Positions 48,602-55,538 of a DNA stretch of 55,538 nucleotides are shown here, piece after piece. The translations under genes were made by a program, and so were the position numbers. Every line of letters starts with the position of its first letter. Position 1 is the first letter of the stretch. Where the stretch lies: positions 1 through 55,538 of the forward strand of contig NZ_JYIJ01000008.1 in NCBI RefSeq assembly GCF_001543895.1. The letters run 5' to 3'. Under the pieces are notes generated by a model that was not told the DNA's origin, searched no databases, and saw only the letters and a list, made by a program, of their open reading frames with translations. This DNA is from Carbonactinospora thermoautotrophica. GTDB taxonomy: Bacteria; Actinomycetota; Actinomycetes; Streptomycetales; Carbonactinosporaceae.

Positions 48602-50089
48602 TCACATGGCGTCGCGGACCACCTGCGGGACCCGCAGGTGGTCGGGCAACACGATGCCGATCGGCAGCGCCGCGGCGAACGCGGAGGCCTGCGCGCGGTA
48701 CATGCGCCGCAGCTGCACGCGGGCCGGCGGGGCGAGCACGTCGACCGCAGCCGCGGCCGCGGGCAGGTCGTCGGGGCTGCGGACGGTGGCGGTGACCAGC
48801 ATCGCGAACCGGACCAGGCCGGCGCCGGTCGCCTCCTCCCGCTCGGTTTGGCGGGCGGCCTCGATCGCAACGGTGTCGCGGGCGGAGGCGTGGGCGACCG
48901 CGGCCCGGAACACCGCGTCGCGGCGGTCACGCTGGACGATGCGGGCGGCGGTGGCCGGGTCGTGCGGCCGGTACAGCAGCGTGACCCGCTTGCGGGCGAT
49001 GTCGCGGTGCGGCTGCAACAGGCCGGTGAGCACCGAGGAGTACACCTCCCCGCGCGGCGCCTCCGACATGCCCCAGGTGATCGAGGCGGCGCCGTCGTGC
49101 CGGTAGTGGTCGACGTACTCCTCGTGCGACACCGGGCCGGCGTCCGCCCAGGTCAGCCCGGACCCGCCGTGGGCGCGGGCCTGCTCGATGAGCACCTGGG
49201 CGTTCGGGTCGTAGGCGATCCGCACCGCCTCGGCGAGCTGCTCGTGCGTCATCGGCCGGGCCTCGCCCGCGCCGGTCATGCCCAGCCCGGCGGACAGGCC
49301 AGGCAGCCGGGTGCCGATCTCTCGGGCCATCTCCTCGGGGCTGCGCCGCCGCGCACCGGGGCGCGGGGCGGCGGAGTAGGTGAGCGCGATCCGGGCCGAG
49401 ACCTGGGCCGAGCCGGTGGGGTAGGTGTCGACGATGTCGGTGAGCACCTGGCGGGCCAGCTCCGGCGCGGTGGGGGACAGCTGCGCGGACACCTCGCGCT
49501 CCAGGCGGATGCCGAGGTCTGGGGCGGTCTCGATCGTCACCGCCGCCTGGACGATCCCCGGCTCGTACGCCAGCGAGGCCAGCCACTGGCCCCAGTAGGC
49601 GACCCAGATGTCCACCTGCTCGGGGTCGACCAGGGCGGCGCCGTCCGGCGCGCACTCCAGCACCGCGGTGTAGTGGCCGGTGGACGGCACGACGATCATC
49701 CCGAAGGGCCGGCCGTAGGAGTCCTCGGCGTCGACGACGTAGCTGGCGGCCGCCAGCCCGGGCAGGCGGAACGTGCCGGCCGGGCCCAGCGGTCCGCCCC
49801 GGTACAGGTGCTGTCCGGCCGAGCGGCCATACCACCAGGCGATGCGGGCGGTGAGGCCTTGCAGCCCGTTGCGGCCGTGCCGGTCGCGGATGCCCAACGG
49901 GACCAAGACCAGCACCACCAGGCCGGCCACCAGCAGACCCGCCCACAGGGCAAACATCATCGTGATCGCCACGGCGACCATGCCGGTGAGCAGGATCAGC
50001 GTGCCGACCAGGCCCAGCCCGAGGATGCCCGGCGAGGTCGGCTTGCGCCAGTTGCCGTAGGTGCGCTCCACGCGCTCACCAGCTGCCAT
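48602..50089 (-). CDS. SCO6880-family membrane protein (PrgI/VirB4-N-like)
   Basis: 495 residues from ATG 50089 with AGGAG nine bases upstream. Two helices near residues 20-65 (LGLGLVGTLILLTGMVAVAITMMFALWAGLLVAGLVVLVLVPLGI) are followed by a large soluble region (FGMIVVPSTGHYTAVLECAPDGAALVDPEQVDIWVAYWGQWLASLAYEPGIVQAAVTIETAP...). This matches the SCO6880 family: a PrgI-like membrane unit joined to a VirB4 N-terminal-like domain. It probably complexes with the ATPase encoded next. The gene overlaps the end of the VirB6-like gene by 14 bases. Confidence 0.8.
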   Translation of the reverse strand: MAAGERVERTYGNWRKPTSPGILGLGLVGTLILLTGMVAVAITMMFALWAGLLVAGLVVLVLVPLGIRDRHGRNGLQGLTARIAWWYGRSAGQHLYRGGPLGPAGTFRLPGLAAASYVVDAEDSYGRPFGMIVVPSTGHYTAVLECAPDGAALVDPEQVDIWVAYWGQWLASLAYEPGIVQAAVTIETAPDLGIRLEREVSAQLSPTAPELARQVLTDIVDTYPTGSAQVSARIALTYSAAPRPGARRRSPEEMAREIGTRLPGLSAGLGMTGAGEARPMTHEQLAEAVRIAYDPNAQVLIEQARAHGGSGLTWADAGPVSHEEYVDHYRHDGAASITWGMSEAPRGEVYSSVLTGLLQPHRDIARKRVTLLYRPHDPATAARIVQRDRRDAVFRAAVAHASARDTVAIEAARQTEREEATGAGLVRFAMLVTATVRSPDDLPAAAAAVDVLAPPARVQLRRMYRAQASAFAAALPIGIVLPDHLRVPQVVRDAM

Positions 50090-51371
50090 CCGGACCACTC
50101 CTCCCCTCTCCCGTAGCGCTGCCCGCGGCCCCCTGGGCGGTCGTTCTCACCGCCTTGCCGGCCTCCAGGCCGGCCGCAGCGACCGCGCCGGCCGGACCGG
50201 CGGCCTTCGCCGCGCCCGCCGCCCCACCCGCACCGGTACCGGCACCGGGGGGCGCCCCGGTGCCCGCCGCAGCGGCACCGTGCGCGCCACCGGACCCGCC
50301 GGCCGCGGGAGCGCCGCCCTGTGGTCCGGGCTGTGGTCCGGGCTGTGGTCCGGGCTGTGGTCCGCCGCCGGTCAGCCGCGCGCCGGCCGGTGCGCGGGTC
50401 GGTGCCGGCCGCGGCGGCGGGGCGGCCGCGTAGCCGGCCCCGCCGAGGGCGGGCACCATGCGGGCCCCCATCGCCACCGCGCCGCTGGCGAGCATCCCGG
50501 CCGCTCCACCGCTTCCACCGCGGGTGGTCGCCGCCACCAGCGGGGTGAAGAACCGCATCAGCGCTGGCAGCGCGAGCCCCGCGAGGATGATCATCACGAT
50601 GCCGGAGAGTTGGGCGAGCGCGGAGTTCGGCGTGCCCAACGCCGTGAACGAGAACGCGTAGATCGTCGCCGCGACCGGTTTGTACAGCACGAACGCGATC
50701 AGCCAGCCGAGCATCCGTTTGAACCAGGCCCGGCCCTCGGCGGTGGACGAGATCGCGGCCCCCAGCTGCAAGGAGGCGGTCAGCAGGCCCAGCATCGCGA
50801 CGCGGGCCAGCATGAGCACGATCTGGAACAGGGAGCTGATGATCGCCAAGATCGCGATGATGATCATCAGGCCGGGTGTGAGGGTGACCGTCTGCAGGGA
50901 CGCCATCCGCGTCACCGCACCGCCGAAATCCGCGCTACCCAGCGCGCGGGTAATGATCCACTCTGAGTAGGCGTCGCCGGCCTGCGTTGCCAGTGCCACG
51001 CCGGTGACCGAGGCCCCGCTGACCACCACCAGCGTCAGCAGGCCCTCGGCGGCTCTCCGGGCCGGCTCTCCCCGTTGCTGCCAGGCCATCTGGCCGGCGG
51101 CGATGAGCAACCCGAGCACGGCCAGGAAGGCGACGTACCAGCGGGTGTGCTCCAGCAGGAAGGCGACCGGGCCGGACTCCGACAGCGTGGGGGTTTTGGT
51201 GGTGGTCCAGAACGACACCAGGATGCCGAGGATCCGCACCTCAGCGTCCTGAAACGCCCGGGCCATCTGGTCGATGACGCTGCCGGCCAGCGCTCCGGCC
51301 GCTGCGCCGCCGGCGTCGCAGGCCATCCCGATGACTGGGACGCTGCACACGCCTCCGGGGCTGTCCGGCAT
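50076..51371 (-). CDS. VirB6/TrbL-like polytopic T4SS protein
   Basis: 431 residues. About six membrane helices between residues 75 and 275 (WYVAFLAVLGLLIAAGQMAW; LLTLVVVSGASVTGVALATQA; GLMIIIAILAIISSLFQIVLMLARVAMLGLLTASLQLGAAI; MLGWLIAFVLYKPVAATIYAFSF; LSGIVMIILAGLALPALMRFF). The C-terminal 150 residues are Gly/Ala/Pro-rich and include GPQ-PGPQ repeats. VirB6-like proteins form the inner-membrane channel. Start ATG overlaps the stop of the upstream gene (ATGA at 51371). Confidence 0.8.
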   Translation of the reverse strand: MPDSPGGVCSVPVIGMACDAGGAAAGALAGSVIDQMARAFQDAEVRILGILVSFWTTTKTPTLSESGPVAFLLEHTRWYVAFLAVLGLLIAAGQMAWQQRGEPARRAAEGLLTLVVVSGASVTGVALATQAGDAYSEWIITRALGSADFGGAVTRMASLQTVTLTPGLMIIIAILAIISSLFQIVLMLARVAMLGLLTASLQLGAAISSTAEGRAWFKRMLGWLIAFVLYKPVAATIYAFSFTALGTPNSALAQLSGIVMIILAGLALPALMRFFTPLVAATTRGGSGGAAGMLASGAVAMGARMVPALGGAGYAAAPPPRPAPTRAPAGARLTGGGPQPGPQPGPQPGPQGGAPAAGGSGGAHGAAAAGTGAPPGAGTGAGGAAGAAKAAGPAGAVAAAGLEAGKAVRTTAQGAAGSATGEGRSGPDGSW

Positions 51372-52099
51372 CAGACCCCTCCCCAGACGACGAAGCCGGC
51401 CAGGCTCGGCACGTGCTGGGCGCTGGGGCTGACCGAGCCGTCCGGCTGCAGCTGAAGCTTCCAGTCACCGTCGGACCACACCACGGTGGCGGTGATGACC
51501 TGCAGGGACCCGGTGGGGAACCGGCTGACCAGCTGGATGACGGCCACCTGTGGGGTGTAGGTGACGAACTTGAAGCCGGCCACCTGGCCGTACTGGCCGG
51601 GCTGGTCGGAGTTGGCCGTCACCTGGGCCCGCAGCCGTACGTAGGTGTCGCGGCCGGGCCCGGGCATCACCTGCTGTGCGACCACGGTCCGCCAGTCGTC
51701 CGCAACCAGGTAGCGGATGCCGATCTGCCAGGCGGCCAGCAGCGCCCCGGTGGGGGTGTGCGCGTAGCAGCGGGCGACATCACCGTCGACGACCGCCGGC
51801 CCGGCAGTCGGGGAGGACGGCACGGCCACGGTGTGGAACACCGACCAGGTGACGCCGGCCGGCGCCGTGGTCGGGATGGTCTGGTCGGTGTCCGGCAGCC
51901 GGCAGTCACCCGTCCCCGCCGCCTCCGTGGCCGCGGGAGGGGGGGCCGGGCTGGTGGGCGTCGTCGAGGGCTGCCCGCCTCGCCCGGTGATGACCAGGAC
52001 CACGGCGAGCACCAGGACCAGCGCCACGAAGCCGGCGGCTAAGACGAACCCGGGACGGCGGAAGGGACTGGTCTGCTGGGTGGCGTCGCGGTTACTCAC
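51371..52099 (-). CDS. VirB8/TcpC-like bitopic T4SS protein
   Basis: 242 residues from a GTG at 52099 (VSNRDATQQTSPFRRP). One membrane helix (GFVLAAGFVALVLVLAVVLVIT, about 18-40) is followed by a Pro/Thr linker and an extracellular domain (WSVFHTVAVPSSPTAGPAVVDGDVARCYAHTPTGALLAAWQIGIRYL... WKLQLQPDGSVSPSAQHVPSLAGFVVWGGV) with the NTF2-like feel of VirB8/TcpC. Longer upstream frame is rejected as it reads as Arg/Gly noise. It is a core channel component by position and topology. Confidence 0.7.
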   Translation of the reverse strand: MSNRDATQQTSPFRRPGFVLAAGFVALVLVLAVVLVITGRGGQPSTTPTSPAPPPAATEAAGTGDCRLPDTDQTIPTTAPAGVTWSVFHTVAVPSSPTAGPAVVDGDVARCYAHTPTGALLAAWQIGIRYLVADDWRTVVAQQVMPGPGRDTYVRLRAQVTANSDQPGQYGQVAGFKFVTYTPQVAVIQLVSRFPTGSLQVITATVVWSDGDWKLQLQPDGSVSPSAQHVPSLAGFVVWGGV

Positions 52100-52110
52100 C
52101 GCCGATCCCC

Positions 52111-52413
52111 TCAGATGAGCGCGCCGACGATGCCTGAGGCGGCCCCGACGAGGATGCACGCGGACGCCACCCAGGCCAGGCCTGCCGCGTGCTGGCCCCC
52201 CTCGCCGCGGTGGTGGAGGACCGCCATGCGGCCGGCGACGATGAGCACGCCGACCACGCACAGGCCGGACACGACCCAGGCCACCCAGCGCAACAGGGTG
52301 AGCAGCTTGTCCGCGCCGGGCGGCGGTTCGCCGGCCCCGGGGTCCGGCACGGCGGCCAGCCAGGTTGCGACGTGGTGCGCGCCGTCCCCGGCCGCCATCA
52401 GCACCTCATGCAT
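52111..52413 (-). CDS. VirB2/TrbC-like small membrane protein
   Basis: 100 residues with two membrane helices (LLRWVAWVVSGLCVVGVLIVAGRMAV and GLAWVASACILVGAASGIVGALI) separated by a short polar loop (LHHRGEGGQHAA), the topology of VirB2/TrbC pilin-type subunits. No clear cleavable signal peptide. It is the second gene of the minus-strand T4SS operon and overlaps the preceding gene by eight bases. Confidence 0.7.
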   Translation of the reverse strand: MHEVLMAAGDGAHHVATWLAAVPDPGAGEPPPGADKLLTLLRWVAWVVSGLCVVGVLIVAGRMAVLHHRGEGGQHAAGLAWVASACILVGAASGIVGALI

Positions 52414-53065
52414 AGCTCCCTCCTCGGTCGTAAGCGATGTGATGGAGATCGGTTGCCAGGCGCGTGTACTCAGCCGGCAACGCGACGCGTGACGGGGGCT
52501 CTCCCAGGCGCAGCGCCTCCACCCACGGCAGCAGCCAGGTGCGGGGCACGCCGCCGGAGATCAGCCGTACCAGGTCGCGCAGGGGGCGCGGCAGGCGGCC
52601 GGGCGCGTCCGCGATGAGCACCAGGCCCAGCAGATGGATGCCGGGCGGCAGCGTGCCGGAGGCCCACTGTCGGGCGGCGGCCTGGGCGGCCCGCAGCCCC
52701 GCGGCGTGGGTGCGCGCGACCAGTACGACCCGGGCGGATCCCGGCGGGGGCGGTGCTGGCCAGGCCCGCGCGGCGTCGACGCCGCCGGGGATCGTGGCGG
52801 CGAGCGTGCTCACCCCGGCTCCCCCGTGGCAGCCGACCCACCACCACCACGGCCCGGTGTAGGAGGGCAGGGGGTTGAGCAGTCGTATCGGGAGCTGGCC
52901 CTCGGTCGGCGGGGGGACCGCGCCCGGCTGAGGACGGTCCGGGCCCGTGGTCGGCGCCGGCACGTAGGGCCGATCGGCGGGGGCCGGACTGGTCGCAGGG
53001 GCCAATCGCGTCGTCCAGGGGTTCGACACGTCCGCCACTGACACCCCTCGTGACGGAGAAATCAC
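52406..53065 (-). CDS. DUF6668-like degenerate P-loop protein
   Basis: Up to 219 residues; a GTG at 53065 gives the longest frame, but a GTG at 53038 has a better GAGGGG site. A Pro-rich N-terminus leads into WWWWVGCHGGAGVSTLAATIPGG (about 72-95), which resembles a ParA/MinD-like P-loop without the Lys, and a Rossmann-like order continues (ARVVLVARTHAAGLRAAQAAARQW; IHLLGLVLIADAPGRLP). Proteins like this start T4SS operons in actinobacteria. Possibly a regulatory or positioning ATPase relative. It is the first gene of the minus-strand T4SS operon. Confidence 0.65.
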   Translation of the reverse strand: MISPSRGVSVADVSNPWTTRLAPATSPAPADRPYVPAPTTGPDRPQPGAVPPPTEGQLPIRLLNPLPSYTGPWWWWVGCHGGAGVSTLAATIPGGVDAARAWPAPPPPGSARVVLVARTHAAGLRAAQAAARQWASGTLPPGIHLLGLVLIADAPGRLPRPLRDLVRLISGGVPRTWLLPWVEALRLGEPPSRVALPAEYTRLATDLHHIAYDRGGSYA

Positions 53066-53293
53066 TTAGCGTGTAAGCGAAATTGCGCAAAGATACTACG
53101 ACGTCGATCCCGGAACGACGTGTTTACGCCGGCCGCAGCCGGCTCGTGTCATGGGGGATCAGGGGGATTGCGTGCGTCGAGGACGTGTCTCCTGGTGCGG
53201 GGGGCGACCCGGAGGCGGTGATTCTCATCGCCGGGCCATGTCGCACCCCGTGCGGCGAGGTCCCGTGCCCGCACTGGCCGGGGAGTGGTCCTG
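53066..53293. promoter_or_regulatory. Divergent promoter region of the two T4SS operons
   Basis: About 230 bp between the minus-strand T4SS operon and the plus-strand hydrolase operon. The segment 53066-53115 is locally AT-rich (TTGCGCAA, TACTACG, AGCGTGTAAGC) and likely holds both promoters, but no clear -35/-10 pair could be assigned. Confidence 0.4.
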
Positions 53294-54274
53294 ATGGGCG
53301 GGGCCCAGCGGGCCGTGGTGGCCGCCGCCGGGGTCACCGCCTTCGTGCTGGGGATCGTGCTGTTAGTCGGCATGGGCTCCCAGCCCGCGTCCGGCGTGGG
53401 GTTGCGGCCGGGCACCGTGCCCGCCGCGTACCTGTCGTGGGTGCTCAAGGCGGGCTCGCTGTGCCCACAGGTCAGCGCGCCGCTGATCGCCGCGCAGATC
53501 GAGGCCGAGTCCGGCTGGCGGCCCGGCGCGGTCTCCCCCGCCGGCGCCCGGGGCATCGCCCAGTTCATGCCCGGCACCTGGCCGCACTGGGGCCGCGACG
53601 ACGACGGCAACGGGAGGGTCAGCCCCCACGACCCCGGCGACGCCATCATGGCGATGGGCCGCTACGACTGCGCCCTGGCCCGCCAGGTCGCCTCCGTGCC
53701 CGGCGACCCGACCGCGAACATGCTCGCCGCCTACAACGCCGGCCCTGGCGCGGTGCTCCTCTACGGAGGGGTGCCCCCGTTCGCGGAGACCCAGAGCTAC
53801 GTGCAGCGGATCAAGCGCCTGATCCCCACGTACGCGCAGGTCGAGCCCGGGCCCGGGGGATCCGCCACCTCGTTCGGCGCGGCGGTGGTCGCCGCGGCCG
53901 AGCGGTGGATCGACACCCCGTACGTGTGGGGCGGCGGTGACTACGACGGGCCGACCGGTTCACCGGTCGCCGGGTTCGACTGCTCCGGGTTGGTCCTGTA
54001 CGCGGTGTACCAGGCGTCCGGCGGGCGGATCCGGCTGCCGCACCTTGCAAATCTGCAGGCCCGGCTCGGCACCGCGGTGTCCCCGGACCAGCTGCGGCCC
54101 GGTGATGTGATCGCGTTCGCCCGGCCCGGCAGCAGGATCTACCACCACATCGGGATCTACGCCGGGAACGGCCAGATGATCCACGCCCCCTACCCCGGCG
54201 CCCGCGTCCGAGTGGAGTCCCTGAACAGCTCCTCCTGGCACAGCATGACGTGGTCGATCCGGAGGTTCGGATGA
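53294..54274 (+). CDS. Bifunctional SLT/NlpC-P60 cell-wall hydrolase (VirB1-like)
   Basis: 326 residues, GGGGAG eight bases before the ATG. One N-terminal membrane helix or signal anchor (AVVAAAGVTAFVLGIVLLVGM). Domain one is a soluble lytic transglycosylase with catalytic Glu in IEAESGWRPGAVSPAGARGIAQFMP (about 72-95) and AAYNAGPGAV. Domain two is NlpC/P60 with Cys in FDCSGLVLYAVYQ (about 230) and His in YHHIGIYAGNGQMIHAP. It cleaves glycan and peptide bonds to open the wall for the channel, as in VirB1-like proteins of Gram-positive T4SS. It is divergent from the main T4SS operon. Confidence 0.9.
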   Translation: MGGAQRAVVAAAGVTAFVLGIVLLVGMGSQPASGVGLRPGTVPAAYLSWVLKAGSLCPQVSAPLIAAQIEAESGWRPGAVSPAGARGIAQFMPGTWPHWGRDDDGNGRVSPHDPGDAIMAMGRYDCALARQVASVPGDPTANMLAAYNAGPGAVLLYGGVPPFAETQSYVQRIKRLIPTYAQVEPGPGGSATSFGAAVVAAAERWIDTPYVWGGGDYDGPTGSPVAGFDCSGLVLYAVYQASGGRIRLPHLANLQARLGTAVSPDQLRPGDVIAFARPGSRIYHHIGIYAGNGQMIHAPYPGARVRVESLNSSSWHSMTWSIRRFG

Positions 54275-54888
54275 GACACAGCTCGGGCCGGTGGCCAGCC
54301 GCCGTGGTAGCGGCCGGGGTGCTCCTGGCGGCGTCCGGCTGCGGAACTCGGCACGAGGCGACTCAGCCGGCGCGTCCGGTGGCCGAGCCGAGTGCCCTCA
54401 TCACCGTGCCCTCGGCCCAGCCACTGCCTCCCGGCAGGCCCGGGACACCCCCCGTGCCCCTGCCTGATCCCCAGAAGGTCGACGGAGCCGACCCGGACGC
54501 GGTGAGCCGGGCTGCCGTCACCGTCATGTGGACGATGGACACCACCATCGACACCAGCCAGTACCAGGCCGAGCTCCGCGCGGCCCCGTACCTGACCGCG
54601 GACTACGCCGCCCGGCTCCGCCAGTACCCGCCGGTGGCCGCCCCCGGCGCCCAATGGAACCAGTGGGCCGCCCACCGCGCCTACACCACGGTGCGACTCA
54701 CCCCCGGGTACGACGACCGGCCGCTCGACACCGCCACCACGGCCCACCGCCAGTGGAGCGTCACCGCAACCCCAATCGGTCGTGACGGGTGGCGGGGACA
54801 GCCGGTCACCGCCACCGTCTTCGTCACCCTCACTCGCACCGGCCCCGGCCAGCCCTGGCGCGTGGCCGCCGTCACCGTCGCACCCTAA
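54271..54888 (+). CDS. T4SS-associated lipoprotein
   Basis: 205 residues, ATG overlapping the hydrolase stop. The signal peptide ends in the lipobox LLAASGC (about 18-24), so the mature protein is lipid-anchored outside the membrane. A Pro-rich linker leads to a compact domain (SRAAVTVMWTMDTTIDTSQYQAELRAAPYLTADYAARLRQYPP... ATVFVTLTRTGPGQPWRVAAVTVAP) resembling extracellular channel domains of actinobacterial transfer clusters. A VirB7 or VirB8-partner role is inferred. Confidence 0.75.
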   Translation: MRHSSGRWPAAVVAAGVLLAASGCGTRHEATQPARPVAEPSALITVPSAQPLPPGRPGTPPVPLPDPQKVDGADPDAVSRAAVTVMWTMDTTIDTSQYQAELRAAPYLTADYAARLRQYPPVAAPGAQWNQWAAHRAYTTVRLTPGYDDRPLDTATTAHRQWSVTATPIGRDGWRGQPVTATVFVTLTRTGPGQPWRVAAVTVAP

Positions 54889-54905
54889 AGTCCGGGAGTC
54901 CAGCC

Positions 54906-55538
54906 GTGCCTGCCGCACCAGACCCCCACACGGACACCGCGCCCGACCTGACCATCCTCCTCACCGCCACCGGACGGGCCTACCTCAACGGCGCGAGGGT
55001 CCCGGTCACCGGCCACACCGACCCCCTGGCGGCCGCCGTGCGCGCCGCCGCCGCCATCGCGGTACAGCTCGGCCGACCCGTGCGCGCCACCGCCACCGAC
55101 CCGGACGGCACCACCTGGCCGCTGATCATCCACCCGGACGGCGCCGTCACCGCAACCCGCCCCGCCGCCACGACACCGGCCCCGCCGCACCCGGCCGAGG
55201 CCACCGTGCCACCCGACTCGCCCCAGCACACCGGCCCGGCCCCTGCCACGGGCACCCCATCCGACCCCCCGCCGTCCCCCGCGGAACCGGGCGGCCAGCA
55301 CTCCGAGAAGCTGGATCTCGCCCAGGTACCCGCCTGGCCCGTCGTGACCATCGCCCTCACCGCGACCGGGCAGGCCTACGTCAACCGCGTGCCTGTGCCC
55401 TACCCTCCCGGCGCCGACCCCAGAGCGGCCGCCGTGCGCGCCGCCGCCGCCATCGCGGTACAGCTCGGCCGACCCGTGCGCGCCACCGCCACCGACCCGG
55501 ACGGCACCACCTGGCCGCTGATCATCCACCCGGACGGC
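54906..55538 (+). CDS. Duplicated-domain protein, N-terminal part (continues at base 1 of the circle)
   Basis: Starts at a GTG with GGGAG upstream, 17 bases after the lipoprotein stop, reading PAAPDPHTDTAPDLTILLTATGRAYLNGARVPVTG. It runs off the window end; through the 510-bp overlap (55029-55538 equals 1-510) it continues to the stop at 582, giving 234 residues. The first domain copy is unique at its N-terminal half (VTGHTDPL) and identical to the second copy over the 38 residues encoded by the 114-bp repeat. It is third gene of the hydrolase-lipoprotein operon. Confidence 0.75.
   Translation, partial: MPAAPDPHTDTAPDLTILLTATGRAYLNGARVPVTGHTDPLAAAVRAAAAIAVQLGRPVRATATDPDGTTWPLIIHPDGAVTATRPAATTPAPPHPAEATVPPDSPQHTGPAPATGTPSDPPPSPAEPGGQHSEKLDLAQVPAWPVVTIALTATGQAYVNRVPVPYPPGADPRAAAVRAAAAIAVQLGRPVRATATDPDGTTWPLIIHPDG
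55029..55538 (+). repeat. Terminal overlap identical to bases 1-510
   Basis: The last 510 bases equal the first 510. With this overlap removed the circle is 55,028 bp. Both ends coincide with boundaries of the 114-bp internal repeat. Confidence 0.95.

Noticed and set aside
47085-48605. Extension of the VirD4 frame to 1085 residues
   Set aside because: The extra 507 residues are Arg/Gly/Pro noise over the VirB4 gene, which is read in another frame; the ATG at 47084 gives a normal coupling-protein start.
45348-50116. Long plus-strand frames (691 and 995 codons) opposite the T4SS genes
   Set aside because: Antisense shadows rich in His/Gln/Val/Gly without domains; the minus-strand genes have clear motifs and coupled starts.
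1-55538. Phage genome with direct terminal repeats
   Set aside because: No capsid, terminase, portal or tail genes; partition, relaxase and T4SS genes show a conjugative plasmid. The terminal repeat is an assembly overlap.
1-55538. CRISPR arrays, rRNA and tRNA genes
   Set aside because: No regularly spaced repeats of CRISPR type, no T-loop/acceptor patterns near the recombinase, and no rRNA-like stretch were seen by eye.

Overview
This window is a complete or near-complete high-GC actinobacterial conjugative plasmid (or circular integrative element), linearised inside a gene. Bases 1-510 are identical to 55029-55538, so the ends overlap and the unit length is about 55,028 bp. The organism is probably a mycelial actinomycete: the sequence is very GC-rich, there are WhiB and GntR/KorA-like regulators, a Streptomyces-type spd/tra cluster, SCO6880-type transfer proteins, many GTG/TTG starts, and several genes with promoter-like hexamers directly at the start codon (leaderless transcripts). 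Genus cannot be fixed from the sequence alone; a Streptosporangiales or related lineage is a guess.

Layout. 1-3.1 kb: end of the junction gene, a Phd/RelE-type toxin-antitoxin pair, and a tyrosine recombinase. 3.2-4.7 kb: three small WXG100/EspC-like proteins ending in a terminator. 4.8-15.9 kb: a TnpV-like small gene coupled to a 3571-residue adenine methyltransferase/SNF2-like helicase protein with a very long, partly disordered C-terminal half. 15.9-18.8 kb: maintenance region with a 151-nt imperfect hairpin, a phased 13-bp iteron array, parA and a ribbon-helix-helix ParB analogue. 18.8-21.1 kb: a decayed gene and, on the minus strand, a winged-helix protein that is the best replication-initiator candidate. 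21.7-23.1 kb (minus): GntR/UTRA repressor and GNAT acetyltransferase. 23.5-34.4 kb: plus-strand spread/transfer operon: WhiB, several membrane Spd-like proteins, an FtsK/TraB-type DNA translocase, and small zinc-ribbon, PycTM-like and DUF4326 genes, separated by GC hairpins. 34.5-35.6 kb: zinc-finger/coiled-coil gene with a frameshift. 36.1-39.5 kb (minus): a Gabija-like defence pair (OLD nuclease plus UvrD-like helicase). 40.3-43.9 kb: candidate oriT, MobC, HUH relaxase and a coiled-coil accessory protein. 44.0-53.1 kb (minus): membrane protein, DUF4913, VirD4, VirB4, SCO6880, VirB6, VirB8-like, VirB2-like and a degenerate P-loop protein. 53.3 kb to the junction: SLT-NlpC/P60 hydrolase, lipoprotein and a duplicated-domain protein.

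How it fits together. The plasmid appears to carry two conjugation machines: a mycelial-type double-stranded DNA translocase (TraB plus Spd proteins under a KorA-like repressor) and a relaxase/T4SS single-stranded system. It also carries partitioning, toxin-antitoxin addiction, Gabija-like anti-phage defence, and a giant methylase-helicase whose architecture recalls phage P1 DarB antirestriction proteins. The methylase-helicase/WXG100-like module and the dual transfer design are the parts most worth following up.
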